Under the pieces are notes generated by a model. The model searched no databases, had not been told where the DNA came from, and saw only the letters and a program-made list of their open reading frames with translations. Below, one piece after another: positions 1-43,023 of a stretch of DNA of 64,000 nucleotides. How positions within the stretch are numbered: position 1 is the first letter of the stretch; every line of letters starts with the position of its first letter. The translations under genes were made by a program, and so were the position numbers. Source of the stretch: Anadara kagoshimensis (taxonomy: Eukaryota; Mollusca; Bivalvia; Arcoida; Arcidae); NCBI GenBank assembly GCA_021292105.1, contig CM037874.1:53612540-53676539 (forward strand), given 5' to 3'.

Positions 1-852
1 AGCAGATTTGTGACATAATTAAATTGCGTACATAAGAAATATTACTGTTAAAAATGGTGCCCCAAAATTCCAAAATTGTTCCACATCATTTCAGTGTGTT
101 ATTATTTTTACTTTAAAAATTATTAGTAGCCATATTTCCAAAGTTTGTGAAAATATAGTCCTTTTAAAATTTTTTTTTCACAAATTCCAAATTTGCTAAG
201 CTAAAGTAGGTTACTTTTTGAAATAATTTCTCATTAATAGCCAGTAGCAATTTTGGCAACCCAGGAATGGAAAATATCCAAGGTATATACTTATCCAATA
301 TAGCAATGACAATTTTGGCTACAGGAATGGGAATTCCTGGGAACTAGTGGTTGTTCTTTTTAAATGGAATTATTATTTGACTTTTAATATAGGGGAAATA
401 TAAGTTGGTTTACAGTTCTTGTGTACTGACATATGATTGAGCACATTAATTAAAAGTCACCTAACCAGCTTGTTTATTTTAACCATGCATGGATTATGAT
501 TTCATCACATTTATTAATATGTCCCGTATGGTTGCTATGGTAGTATGACATCACACTTTTTATTTTTAGTTAACTCCTCCTTATCCTAATTAACGTTAAG
601 GCATTTTGTGGTCTGACTTTTTAAGTTGAACCAACCTCATCTTGTGTGACCAGCTTTATATGGACCAAGATTAGGAAATACAAAATGAAAGCTAAAGAGT
701 TGTCTCCCGTGAAAGGGACCCCATAAGAAGACCAACTTATGTTTATTATTTTTAAAGATTTTTGTATCTTATTTCAAGACATTTTATTAAAATAATGATC
801 TGTTTGTTAAGGAGATCTAAAATCTTTGTAAATACGGATTGAAAGCATTGAC

Positions 853-935
853 AACTGGATAAAAGACTTGTTTAGTTGAAAACTGGATAAAAGTCTTGTT
901 AAGTTGAAAACTGGATAAAAGTCTTGTTAAGTTAG
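853..935 (+). repeat. 32-bp tandem repeat, ~3 copies
   Basis: The unit contains 'aactggataaaagtcttgtt' followed by 'aagttgaa' and is repeated about three times with few changes. It lies in an NF1 intron. Confidence 0.85.
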
Positions 936-2439
936 ATTGAAAATCCATAAAAATTGTACCCAAAGAAAAAAACGAGCACAATAAAAATCTGAAAAACAAG
1001 CAAGATTTACTATTTTACTTGACCATTGAAGGTCATAAATGAAACATTTTCAATACACTGGTGAAAAGTTTGTTGTGTCTCTGCATTTGTGCATATGTTC
1101 ATGCATGCATTCTTGAGATTTTAATCAACCTTGGAATCACTTTGAGAAATTTTTTTGTATATTATGGGTAAGATTTAAAAGAAAACTTTGTCAGACTTCT
1201 TGCCACACCTATTGGGCACCATTAAAAGATAGAATATTTGACATATTTGAATTAAAAATTAGGAGTCTCTTGTCCATCTGTCTTGATGTCATTGGCTTGT
1301 CCATCTGTCTGTTCATTATGCCTGGGTTATCTCCAATAGTATTGATTTTAGATAAATCCTTTAACACATGGTAAACCTACATGTGTATACATCATACCAT
1401 GAATCACAAGCCAGTATTTACAGAGTTATGTCCCTTTCATGAATTTTTCTGGTCTTGACTACATATATAGCTTGGTGACATCATACTAAGTCCTTGTGCA
1501 GGCAGAGGCTACTACTTATATGCAGTAGTCTCATATGTGCAGAGTTATGCCCCTTGACAGTTGGGGGGGGGGGGGGATGAGAGGGACAGGGGTATTGATT
1601 TCGTTTGGACAGGTCAAGTTTACACATGATACAAATCACTATATTCTCTCTTTTGACAACTACAGTTATCAGACATGATGTATTTTTACATAGCTAAAAA
1701 CAAAAATGTGTAATAACAATTTTTCATGTATTTATGTCTTAGTAACTTGTTTTTCGGTTCACAAGTTTAACTTACTTATTTATTATTGATTATTATTATT
1801 TTTTAATTTTATTTTTGGTAATTCTATGTATTGTTATTTATTCAGTCTTCTGGTATGCATATACTGCATGATCTCTTTATTTTAAATTGTTATTTAAAAA
1901 AAAAAAGATTTGTTATGTAAAGACTGGTCGTTATTGTTTTATTTTGCCTAGCGCATCACTTTAAATTTAATTTGTTTTTTGTACATTATTTTATTATATG
2001 TTTAGCAGTCTAAATAAATAGGAGCGAGTGAATTAATTGTGTGTTATATCCCCCATCAGATTCTGTCACTTATATCAAGACAGTAATTTCTGATAGAAGA
2101 GGAATCTGGAGTACCCAGAGATACCAACAAAATTTCTGGAGGGCATCACAGTGAATCTCACCAGATTTGAAACCTCAACCATTACCCCACCAGATTCCAA
2201 TTACTCTAGGAGTTGCCCTTGTGGGGTTTAAAACAAGTTAAAAATTTGAAAAAAAATTTTATAGGTCAGAATATATTTTTAACCATTCTTTCTTCAACAT
2301 AATAAGCAAATTAAACAAATACTGAATGGAAGGACAACTTTTGTATCTATCAAGATTTTTATCATCATTCCCTAAGGAAGAGGCAGAAAATCTAGTTGTA
2401 TAATTCATTTTGATTATGTAATTTCATGAAAAAATAGGG

Positions 2440-2645
2440 AGACATTTCATGAAATTTTGCAATTTTATTTTCTCTTTTAACCTTTCATTACAAATTCAAG
2501 TATCATACCCCAAAAAGATTATTAATAACTATTTTTATATTTTGAGACATTTTCGTGAAAATTTTGCAGTTTTGTTTCCTCATTTAACCTTTCATTGGAA
2601 ATTGACAGTATCATACCCAAGAATAGATTTTCAATAAATATTTTA
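2440..2645 (+). repeat. ~100-bp direct duplication
   Basis: Two adjacent copies share 'gacatttcatgaaattttgc', 'aacctttcatt' and 'gtatcatacccc' in the same order, about 100 bp apart. The copies are diverged. Intronic. Confidence 0.75.
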
Positions 2646-2950
2646 TATCATGATTAGCACTGTAGTTGTCAAAAGAGAGATACAGATTTAACTTTTCTAG
2701 TTTGTGTCACCTTAAGTGCCATTTATGCCTACCCAGCCTTATAAATCTGTAACTCAAATACATCTTACTGCTGTTATGTGGGGGGTCTGTGGTAGCCAAG
2801 TGGTAAACTCATAATTCAACTTATAAAATATAGTAAAAATAAGAAAAAAAATGGTGTCCATGGCTATTTTTCATAGAGTCCTCTTAGATAGGTCAAAAAA
2901 AAAAAAAAAAAATACACCAAATTGACAACAACAAAAACCACTAAATTGAC

Positions 2951-2989
<39 letters not shown>

Positions 2990-3320
2990 ACCAAATTGAC
3001 AAGAAAAATTAGTCAATGGAAAGCAATAAAATTTTAAAACAGAAGAAGTGCAAACCCCCACTTCAATGTTATAAAATACTTAGACTATTGCACATTTTGA
3101 TCTAATGAATTTTAGCAAATACATTGTATAGCTCCAGTTGGAGTAATAGAGGTGTTGGGAGAAATTACATGTCTGACCATCTTTCATAATCATTGTTTCC
3201 CTTGTCTATTTACTTATAGAGATATGTGTTAATTCCCTGTTTAAATATAGGTAAACATAATTCCCTGTTTATTTTTAGATCTATTTCTGGATTTTATGAA
3301 GGCATTCTTTATGATTTCAG

Positions 3321-32486
<29,166 letters not shown>

Positions 32487-35400
32487 TTCATGGATATTTT
32501 ATCTAGTTTTGTTGTCTTTTTGATTTATTTATTATTTTTACTTCCATTGATATTTTTTTTAAGTGGCTGGTAGACATCTTATAATTTAAGCAATTTTTTG
32601 GACCAATTATTTAATGTAAATTTCAGAAAATGATCTGTTTAATTTAAAAAGAACTATTGCATATTGAGTACGGTATTCTAAAATCCAACAAAAGAACACA
32701 TTTTTTCAGTCAAGGTACAAAAAGAGTAAAACCATACACAAGGGAGATAATTGTCCATGAACGTGAAATCATTTTCGTGATGTCCAATTTTCATGGATCA
32801 TTTAGAGGGTTTGTGGTTTCCATTCAAGGTAAGTTTGTGATACAGGTATAAATTATTTTGTTGAAATTTCAATTTGTGGGTCATAATTCCCACAAAAACA
32901 ATGAAAATTAGGACATCATAAAAGTCAATGATTTCAATGTATTAAGATTTAATTGCATTTAGCTGTGGCAATTTCTAGAATTTTGAAGATTTTTTTTTTT
33001 TTTGCCTGCAGAGTTTTACTAGAGTTAGAATATAAAATGTATAAAAAATGGAAATTGGGAATTTTAAGGTATTAAAAATCCAGTTATTTAACTTCAGAGA
33101 TGCCAGGTTGTATATCTCAAGTACAAATCACCATAAGAGAATTAAATGGGCTCTTTTTGATTTCAATAAAATAAAGTTAAACTTTGGAATTTCACACTCC
33201 AAATACAGTCATAGTTAATTTTTTTAAAAGTCTGAAATAATTGCCTTTCCCTTGTTAAGTATTGTTCTCGGGTAAAACCATTATGTGTTCATTATTATTA
33301 TCATCATTATATTATTATTTTGTGCAATATAATTTCTTTTTTGTTTTTTTAATTTTGTACATGATTTTAAGTTTTAACGCTGTCATTTATTCTCAATTTT
33401 CTTTGTTTTCTCATATTTTAATCTTGACATGTTTTATTTACATCTTAATTCAGCTACGTGCATTTTATTTTTAAAGGAATCTGTTAAAATTCCCTCTTGA
33501 TTTACAATGGAACGATTCATTTATGTCAGTTTTGGACTGTACCAACATGTCTAAAGGGATGAAAGGTTAAATTGATATTGGAAGGAGTGACCAAGTCACC
33601 AAATGTTTGTATTATGTTATATAATTCAGTGAAACATGATAAATCATTCTATAATCGTGACATTTTAATTCCATTTTGATGAAATTTAATTCTGAATTGC
33701 TAATAGATTTTATGAAAAAAATGAAAATAAATCATTCAATCATTCATTCTTGGAATATTAAAATGAAATCATTCATAATTTGAATATTAATCCTGATTAA
33801 CCCCTTAATTTATAATGGTATGACCCATTTCCTGTGATGATTGGATCATAGGTGTGTAAAGGGATTATTTGTATATGGCTTTAAATCATTAACTATTAAA
33901 GTTCAACTGTTATTTATATTAAATGATAAACCTAGTCATTACACATCTTATCCGGAATATATAATGTATTAATTTAATACTCCACATCACCACCAGGGGC
34001 TCACAAATCCCGATAATTTTTTCGACGATTTGAAGAAACCTTTTCATCATAGTGTTATATATTCAGATAATCTTAAACAATTTTTCTTTCGTATATAAAT
34101 AGATTTTTAAAAATATATATATTTCATTTATCATGTTTATATCAAGATGAAATTTCGAATAGAAAACAGAATGTCAGAAATCTGTAGGTTGATGTTGAAT
34201 GCATTAGTTTATTGTACTTGTTTGGTCTGGAGGTCTGGTCTTCAGACCAGTTTGAATTTGCATTTTCTGGTACAAGAAAAATTGGTGGGATTCTTATAAA
34301 ATGAACCAAACGATGTCAACAAATAATTGATTTTGAAATTGACCATTTTAAATCTGCCATTCCTGGTTACAAGAAAAAAGTGAGCATGCTTCAATGATAG
34401 ATGCACCAAGGAAGTCATATTTATGGTTTTACCTGTATATAAAGACCATCCATAGACCCAAGTTATGTGCACTTTATAGACAGGTGGTCATATTATAGAA
34501 TTTCTTTTTGGTTGAAATTTGATGCAACAGGACCTTAAAACATTAGTATTAATGGACAGATGGTCTTTATATAGAGGTGAAAATGGACAGATGGTCTTTA
34601 TATAGAGGTGAAAATGGACAGGTGGTCTTTATATAGAGGTGAAAATGGACAGATGGTCTTTATATAGAGGTGAAAATGAACAGATGGTCTTTATATAGAG
34701 GTGAAAATGAACAGATGGTCTTTATATAGAGGTGAAAATGGACAGATGGTCTTTAATTATATAGAGGTGAAAATGGACAGATGGTCTTTCTGTAGAGGTG
34801 AAAATGGACAGATGGCCTTTCTATAGAGGTGAAAATGGACAGATGGTCTTTATATAGAGGTAAATGCTGTTGCAGGTTTATTTGTATTTTGAAATTGACT
34901 ATAAAGCTTTGATGTCGCATGGTTAAGGTTTGAATTGTGGACTTTTGCCTGTAAGGGTTTGAATTATGGACTGTTGCCAGTACAAAGCCTACAACCCTTA
35001 TATTGGTAATATAAAGATAAATTAATTGTTTGAAAACTGTGTATGCCAGTATTCAGTACATGGCTCGCCATCAAATGTAAATTGATAGGATATAGTGCTA
35101 TATTGGATGTTGTGTTTAAGTGCGAATGAACTAGATTTTAATATTGATCTGTAGAGGTCATACATAATCGATGATTATAAATATTAATTATATCCTATGG
35201 AATATTAAATTTGTCAAATCTACAAGTAAGGGGAAATAACAATGGCAGATTCATCAGGTGGCTGATCTAGTGTTTAATAAGGAGAGGTTGATCTATAGTT
35301 TGTAATCTTTTTGATAATTTCTTTTCAAAATGTAGACAGAAGTCTAAAAAAAACTTGTTACTGCTAAATGTAAAATGACTATTTGAAACTATCACAAGTT

Positions 35401-35535
35401 TTTGTGAATTCTTTTTGTATCTTCTGCCATTTTTCGGAGCACTTTGATTCTTGAATCTGTCACTGTCATTTCAACCGTAACCTCTTGTAGAATAATTGTA
35501 CCATTGAATAAAGATTTATTTAGGAATATGGTTAG
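32487..35535 (+). other. Probable NF1 3'UTR
   Basis: Very AT-rich, no ORF of note. AATAAA signals occur at 33165 and 33170 (overlapping) and at 35507-35512, the latter followed by a GT-rich stretch. A ~3-kb UTR would fit the long UTR known for vertebrate NF1, but the true end cannot be fixed from sequence. It includes the 31-bp repeat array below. Confidence 0.5.
34551..34866 (+). repeat. 31-bp tandem repeat, ~10 copies
   Basis: The unit is 'aatggacagatggtctttat' plus 'atagaggtgaa', nearly identical between copies. It derives from the 'ctctatataaagaccacct' phrase (here inverted) that recurs at 9.7 and 41.8-42.5 kb. Confidence 0.93.
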
Positions 35536-36426
35536 TAGGTCTTGTTATGTGACCAGAATGTCCCTGGGTACAAAAAATAAAAGATTTTTGGCAAGACCTA
35601 CAGGGCCTTTTGAGAAGTTGTAGGCCATCATACAGTGAAACCTTTATCAACTGGACACCATTCACTGTATGTACGATATAACTGCCTTTTGTACCCTATT
35701 TCCATTAAACTCCATTTTAAATTTTTGAAAAATTATCTTTCTCAGAAATCTATATAAAAATTTTTGAAAAATTGTTTTTCACAAAAATCTTTAAAATGAC
35801 GTGATTCCATTATATTATAAAAAATTTAAGTGGAGGGTACAAATGGAAAACTATTTTTGTTTTTACATGTGTATAATGGATGCTTATAGAATCTAGAAAC
35901 CATGAGAAACTTTGTATATTTTTCATAATCACAACTTGGGGACATTGACACTGATATTGTTTTTAATCTTCAATGGAGTTTGCCAGCGTGCCATGTGATC
36001 AATAACCCTTAACGTTTGTTGGTAACATTTTGGAAAAAGTTTTTGTCAAAAATTTCCTGGAGTAATGTCATTTTTATGGAAAAATGGAAAACCATGAACT
36101 GAAGCAACTCTATTTCCAATGGAATAATTGTTCTGAATAAACATTATGGGGTTTTGCGTTCCACATTGGTGAACCCCATTGAAATGGACTCTTCAATATT
36201 CTGATTGTCCCTTGTAAATAATTTGGGATGTGCCACAAATGCATTAGGGTTGGTAAAGTTAAAAGAAAGCAGAAACTTTTAATTTGTCATAAAGCCATAT
36301 ATAAATGTATATATTGATGTAACTTCTGTCCCCTTTGTTGTAAATGGAATATTCCAATTTTGTTTTTGTGGCATGCTCAATATTAGGTCTGTAGGTGTGA
36401 TGGAAGGATGTGTTCAAGATTGGTAA

Positions 36427-36525
36427 TAATGGTATAACGATTATTATCACTCGTTTAACGAGAATTTGAATCGAGGCTTAACTAGGCTGTGATGGTGTAT
36501 AATGATACTACCTATAACATGTAAA
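36427..36525. mobile_element. Hairpin element D (degenerate)
   Basis: The left arm 'ataatggtataacgattatt' and the right-arm complement are imperfect inverted copies around a loop with 'gaatcgaggcttaactaggc', which on the other strand shows CCTAG-TTAA-GCCTCG. This is the weakest member of the hairpin set. Confidence 0.5.
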
Positions 36526-37650
36526 GTATATGTACATGTACCCTGTATTTTAAGAAAGAAAAAAGATATATTTTCAAAAGAAATATTACCGTATTTAACC
36601 AGTGGCGTCTAGTGTAAATAAAAAAAATTGTTGTTGTAGTTTTCGCAAAGTTGTACATAAATGTAATCTGTCTATGGTATTTGGCAGAGATTTTTTTAAC
36701 ATACTTTAAGTGCAGTTTTATTCGCAGTCTATATATTTACGGTCAAAACTTTTCTGGAAAATTTGTACCAAACATAAAATAATATATATTCTTGATCTTT
36801 TAGTCAGTTTCATAAAATCTGTGAATATTACACCCCATGAAAAGGTCAGAAATTATTAAACCCCGAAAAAATTGAACTTGTGTAATTTTGTACATTTACA
36901 ACAGAAAACTTATTTTTAAGGTTAATAGATTGGTTGTAGGATACAGACCAATGCATAATGATTTGACGCTCTAATTTGTTATATAAAGTGTTCATTTAAA
37001 AAAATTCTTTGAATAAACAATTTTTCAATGGATACACGACCAATTTACCCTGTCCATAAATGTACATTTACTTGCTATTTCACTCTGTCAAATGCCGTAG
37101 AAGATCTGCGCATGTCAGTCAGTGGTCATGTGACATGTTTATATATACGGTAGTAATTTTACGACTGTGTCATGTGTTATTTTTTGAAAATATGTAAATT
37201 CTCAAAAGTAGTGCTTGAAGTTTTTGATTTGCTAGCCGCAACTTGTACAGTGTTATTGTATTGTTATGGTTCAATGAATTTCGTTGTTAACGGTAAAATT
37301 ATTTATCATGATCGGTGGATATATTGTGTTTTTAACATAAAGTCCCGTGAATCTAATATTATCCATTTTGTTTTTAAACACCATATTAAATATCATAATT
37401 AAACCTGAAAATCATATTTTATCATCAAAAATCATCATTTAATTTATTTTTAATTTGCTCACAAACTGTATTTATTTTCCATTTATATTAATTGGATATT
37501 TTCATTTACACATTTCCAGTGCTGGAGCACAATCCATTTCCTTTTGAATTCTTGACCGATGTAGACCATACTATTTCATTTGTAAGGGGTTCAAGGTTAC
37601 TCTGACCTTCCTCTCCCTTTTAACTCTCTTTATTACTAAAATATTACCTA

Positions 37651-37858
37651 CAGTACAGGCCTGTCAAAAGTTTAACACTTAGCTATCGAATAAGTACTGA
37701 ATCGGAAGCTCATCTCGGCCCTTGGTAAGCTATCGTTTCATCAGCTTCTATCTCACAGCAGCTTTTTGGCTCCTTGGTAGCCATATCTCGACCACTTGGC
37801 AGTCAAGTTAGGCCCCATTTCGGTAGCAGAGTGTTAAACTTTCGACAGGTCTGTACTG
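37651..37858. mobile_element. TA-flanked MITE, 208 bp
   Basis: Terminal inverted repeats of ~29 bp start CAGTACAGGCCTGTCAAAAG at the left and, on the complement, CAGTACAGACCTGTCGAAAG at the right. TA flanks both sides (37649-37650, 37859-37860). No ORF. The size and TA target suggest a Tc1/mariner-mobilised MITE. Confidence 0.87.
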
Positions 37859-38742
37859 TACTATATATTAAGGTCCACTTAATGCCCGAAAAATGTTATT
37901 AAGATGCAGTTCATATAGACAGGCAAGGCGAACATGAAGGTAATTTTATTCCACTTACAAAATACGCCCTGTATAACATGTGCAAATGTACATTTTAGAG
38001 TGCAATACTGGTTGATATCTAAATCTGTCTAAATCTAACAGATCAGCAACATGGGCATCACAGATATGTACCAGATGAGCTACATGACTGCATATATAGT
38101 AATGGTATTATGTAGCTTATCTGATTAAAAATACTGTATATCAGAATATCAACATTTTATGATATACACATTCAGGATATTTTTGTGTCAGTTAAGTTTT
38201 AGGATTTTAAATATTTCAAGATATGTGTGTCGTCACATGGTTACCAGGTAGTTATTTTAAAAATTACCAACATTTTATAATACACACATTTATCTGCATT
38301 GTCAGATGATGGTCAAGGCAAATTCAAGTAAACTGTATCAAAATTAAATATTCCCAAAAGGTTTTTTTTTCAACTTGTTACTCTGCGAAATTACACGAAA
38401 GTAAAATGAACCTAAAATTCCTGTTTTACAGTAATCATGTGCATGTTGAGGTGTTGATTATTTGAATATTTTAAAGATTTGAAGTAATATCCTATTTTAT
38501 TCATTATCAAAGATGGTTGTGCTTATAAAGGGTCTTGTTTTAAAGTCGCCAGAAACAGTAGAATGTTTTTACAAATATGGTTGTTTTAATTTATGTCTGA
38601 CTGGTATTTTAATTGATAAGTATGTAAAATGTTCTTGAAGGGATTAGGAAATAGTTTTTTTTTCGCCGAAGATTTTTTTTTTTTTTTGATGTACATTTAG
38701 AACATTGGAAACAAAAAAAACGCTTAAATTATACCCAGAGAA

Positions 38743-38776
<34 letters not shown>

Positions 38777-39479
38777 GGAGAGAGAGAGAAAAACATATAA
38801 TACATCTGTTAAGTGACAGTTAAAATGATATTAATTGTCTAAGACAGACTCGATACTCAATTTTACCAATTGGTTTGATATTTCTACTGGAGATAGAGAA
38901 AGAGTGTGTGCAAGAGAATGAATGTTTGCATGCACATAACCACATGATGGATTTGCTTTTTTTAAATCTATACAGTACGTAAAATATTTAAATTCCACTC
39001 GCTATTTATTTTCAGTTTTGAAAATCTCCAAGTGACATAACTCCACCTACATTGTTGCATTCTAATTACCATAACCAATAGTTGTACTTTTTGTTCTTCA
39101 GAGTATGTATAAAATGTGCTAAATTAAACTGTTATCATAATTCAGGTTTCTGAGTTTAAATTGAGGTACCAGTATTGATTTTAATGTTGACAACAGGTTG
39201 ATGGTGTTAACGATTTTAGACACAAGATTCATCATTCATGTCATCATTATCATTGTTGTCATAGTCGCCGTTGTCATGGTGATCATCATAAATATTGATT
39301 GATATTATATGTAATTGTTGATATATCTATCTATATATATGTGAGTCTATTGGCATTGTTGTTGAACAAAACATTGTTATGTCAATAAAAATGAAATATA
39401 AAATGAAATATTATCTTATTGTCAAGTTAATCGTCTTCCATTTTATGCCATATACCATTTGGTAATTTTTGGCATGTGT

Positions 39480-39605
39480 CCAAAAGAATGCAAAAGATAC
39501 CATATCACCTGTCCAGGGATTGAACTTATAACCATAGAGTATCTGTCTAGGGCCTGAAATCAAGACCCTGAAGTCATCAGCTGATGGCATTAACCATTGG
39601 GCCAC
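39480..39605 (-). mobile_element. tRNA-SINE head, minus strand
   Basis: On the minus strand: A box 'tgtggcccaatggttaatgc', B box 'aagttcaatccctgg'. The anticodon arm is too long for a functional tRNA. Confidence 0.7.
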
Positions 39606-39784
39606 ATGTTAACAACCACCCTTATTAGAAACTGATAAATGTTGTCATATACATGTATCAATTTTAGGCCAATTGACATAACTGACAGTAATATTTGTTC
39701 TTTGACATCATATTTTGCAGGAATTTTTTATAACCATGATTTTAAACCAAACTTACACAGGGCCTAACCGACTGAATGATCTGA

Positions 39785-40020
39785 ACCACATATGCTGATA
39801 TATCACAGCACCTTTCTTTGTCTAGGTTCAAATCCTAGTGTGAGGAAGGTTTTGTTGGTTTGCTTGCTAAATGTCAGTGGTTTTCTCTGGGCACTCAAGT
39901 TTACTTCACCATTTTCTTTTTCACATTTTTACACACTTAAATACAAGACATCACTCACACCCACATTCTCACTAACATAATGAAGTATTGATGTGAACAA
40001 TCTTGACTGCAGCATAAAAC
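39785..40020 (+). mobile_element. SINE core relic
   Basis: B box 'aggttcaaatcc', core 'tggtttgcttgctaaatgtc' and 'tttctctgggcactcaagtt', tail 'aatcttgactgcagcataaa'. The A box has decayed. Confidence 0.7.
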
Positions 40021-40572
40021 CTTTGTTTTAGGTTAACCACTTTTCCATTATGGTGGCCTCACATATTCTTTATTATTACTTTCTATTTCTCACAGAATTA
40101 TATCCACATAGATGACACTAGGGTTCGAGGCCAATACCTTTCTATATTTACAATATGACTGTATCTCTCTTCGATGAAACATGCAGAAGCAATTGTATTG
40201 CAATTCCCTTGAAAGACAATTGGGGTCATGACCCTTGATGTGTATCAATTTTCCCGCAATATATTACGTCATGCTCCACACAGGGGGTCATGTAAGATAC
40301 TCGATCTCGCATGGCAAAAAACCCTATCTCACACAAGCAGATATTAAAGAAATAGCACCAAGTTACAAAATATTCATTAAAAGAAAGAATTTTCTTGCGC
40401 CCCAGATAGAAAAATCCATAAAAAGACAGGTGCAAGATATCTCCATCTTGTACCCCCCTGTGCAAGATAGCCTACACGCCGTTTTTACCGCAAAATTTTA
40501 TAAACAAAATCAGAGGTGTATCGAAGGTTGAAATTGATTTTAAATTGAAAAATTGTACTTTTTGATGCAAGA

Positions 40573-40733
40573 AATAGAATCAATCACTACTTGTAGTGCC
40601 AGATAAGGAAATCTCAACCCTCGTTTTAATATATTTCGTCCAGGACTCAGCAAGCCTCGTTCTGGACCAAATATATTAGAACTCGGGTTGAGATTTCCCT
40701 ATCTGGCACCACAAGTTGTGATAGATTCTATTA
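40573..40733. mobile_element. Hairpin element B
   Basis: Arms of ~70 bp ('tagaatcaatcactacttgt', 'gtgccagataaggaaatctc') pair with few mismatches. The loop is 'gactcagcaagcctcgttct', carrying GCCTCG. The arm sequence is unrelated to that of the other hairpins. Confidence 0.8.
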
Positions 40734-41275
40734 GTAAATATAAGAAATGACATTTCTGCTCATGGCATTTCAAGGGGTAATGCAAGATAGTGTGACGCGT
40801 GCCAAATTCAAAATGAAGGGCTTAAATGTAAGTAAAATAATGATATCTCAAAAGACCACTACATAAGGTCAATGGTGGACTGCTTGATTCTTAAATGGGA
40901 GGCTGAGTTAATTTTCCAACCAAGTCAAGTCTAGTTCTTGAAAAAGGTATGAAATGACTGTTCTTGCACCAAACTTTTCAATTAGTAATGAGTAATGAAA
41001 ACCTGATTATCCAGAGAAAGGTGCCAGCCTTCAGCAAGCAAATTAAAAATGTGTAAGTTGCAGGTGAATATTAAATACTTGGCAATAACCACAATATACT
41101 TAAAATAAGATACATATAAAACAGGCAATAAATCAATAACAAAAATACTAAAATTATACATTTTTATTCACTAGAAAATAAAACATTTTTCAAATATCAA
41201 AAATATTACTTATACCATCTGACCAGATAAATGGACAATTGACCACAAAACATAAAGCTCCCACATTAAATGAAT

Positions 41276-41404
41276 GCTGGTGCAGTCAGACCTGCCTTAG
41301 AGATCCCCATCTTCAATTGCTGGTGCAGTCAGACCTGCCTTAGAGATCACCATCTTCAATTGCTGGTGCAGTCAGACCTGCCTTAGAGATCACCATCTTC
41401 AATT
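41276..41404 (+). repeat. 43-bp tandem repeat, 3 copies
   Basis: The unit starts 'gctggtgcagtcagacctgc' and ends 'ccatcttcaatt'. It is almost perfect, so recent. A diverged ~80-bp direct repeat with 'cttcaagaacaccac' follows at 41450-41640. Confidence 0.95.
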
Positions 41405-41749
41405 ATAAAAGCAAACTATTTATTAATGCCCCATGAAAGAAGGTACAGCCAGAATTGCCTTTATAAAAATCATCTATTTTTTACTGCCCCCATAAAGGTT
41501 GGTAGAATTATACTTGACTTCAAGAACACCACCTTTGTTATAAAACCATCTATTTATAAAAATACCACAGTAAAAGTTGGTGCAGTTGGACATGCCTTCA
41601 AGAACACCAACTCTGTTATAAAAAGTACCTATTTATTAATGAAGGTAGACCTACTGTAAAGAGCCTGCCTTCATTATACATGTAAAATCCCCTGTTTGTA
41701 AATGGCCCACAAATATGACTATTTTATTATTAGAACCCAAGTATAAAGG

Positions 41750-42535
41750 TGACTAGTTCTTGTCTTTATAAACAGGTTTGACTAGGAAAAATCATATGAA
41801 CATAGAATAAAACCTGCTATGGTGGCCAACTCTATATAAATATCCCCTTTTCATTAAGACTAGTGTTTTAAATCCCTTTCTTAAAACCTGTTATAACCCT
41901 CACCTCTATATAAAGACCACCTGACCATACAGTAAAACCTGCTTTAGTGGCTAACTCTATATAATAAAGATCCTGTTTCCTTGAGGCCAGTGTTTTAAAT
42001 CCCTTTGTTAAAACCTGTTATAATATTCACCTCTATATAAAGACCATCTTACCATACAGTAAAACCTTCTATAGTGACCAACTCTATAAAAAGGTCCCCT
42101 TTTCTTTAAGACTAGTGTTTTAAATCTCTTTGTTAAAACCTGTTATAACAATCACCTCTATATAAAGACCACCTGTCTTTACAGTCCAATGTGTTATTAC
42201 AATCACCTCTATATAAAGAATACCTGTCTTTACAGTTAAATTACCTCTATATAAAGACCACTTGTATCTACAGTAAAACCTGTTATAGTGACCATATTTC
42301 TATAAAGACCACTGTCTTTACAATTAAATGTGTTATAACAATCACCTCTATATAAAGACCACCTTACCATGCAGTAAAACCTGCTATAGTAACCAACTCT
42401 ATATAAAGATCCCCTTTTCATTAAAACTAGTGTTTTAAATCCCTTTCATATTTCATTCATAAAGAACCTCTAGATAAAGTCCATATTTTAAGTTTCCACA
42501 GGTTGTCTTTATATACAGGTGTCACTGAATTTATA
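41750..42535. repeat. Tandem cluster of 'CAGTAAAACCTG' MITE fragments
   Basis: At least six repeats of 'acagtaaaacctgctatagt' followed by 'gaccaactctatataaag' and 'accacctgtctttacag', some with a 'tagtgttttaaatccctttc' spacer. Single copies near 5.3, 9.7, 13.6 and 43.5 kb have inverted ends like a MITE, so this cluster looks like tandem growth of a transposon end. Confidence 0.75.
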
Positions 42536-42844
42536 TTTGCTACATAATCAGTTCGTCAATCAGCTTTAAAAAAATTACAATACAAAAAGTTGGCATGTAT
42601 AGTGCCTCAAGTTTGACCTGGTCGCTTGACCTTTGATTTGAATATTAGATTGGGTTAATAAACTGTGTGATTTAGGTAAGACAGCATGTTTCATTACCCT
42701 AAAATCTGATACCCAGTATTAGTATCATCTATCCTTATATATCAAAATTGTATGTATATAGCCCCTAAATTATCTGTTTCAATATTCAAATTAAAGGTCA
42801 AATGGCAAGATCAAACTTGACACACTATACATATACACATGATA

Positions 42845-43023
42845 CAGTAAAACCTTGATTCATTGCCACCATATATCTTATCAGAGTCAGATTTTGGCAT
42901 TATACAGAGCTCTTGAGAAAAATCAAGGATAATTTATAAGAAATAGACAATAATACTTCAATAGTTCAAAAATATATGTGAGGTGGCAAGGTTATCACAG
43001 GGTATTATAACAAGGTTTTATTG
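42845..43023. mobile_element. TA-flanked MITE, 179 bp
   Basis: The ends CAGTAAAACCTTG and CAAGGTTTTATTG are inverted repeats with one mismatch, flanked by TA on both sides. A diverged relative lies at 18856-18960. Confidence 0.78.

Larger units (their letters stand above)
1..3320 (+). other. NF1 intron (5' end outside window)
   Basis: No exon was recognised. The intron holds a 14-G run (1563-1576), poly-A runs of 18 (2895-2912) and 35 (2952-2986) separated by a repeated 'caccaaattgac' phrase, a relic of a minus-strand SINE tail (about 2085-2180) and the small duplications listed separately. Confidence 0.7.

Noticed and set aside
36587-37155. Element bounded by 'taccgtattt' and 'tatacggta'
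   Set aside because: Ends resemble those of the 29.1-kb element but match over too few bases, and the subterminal sequence differs.
40235-40531. 98-codon ORFs on both strands
   Set aside because: They lie in a repeat with mirrored 'cacaggggg' blocks; both strands open for compositional reasons, no recognisable protein.
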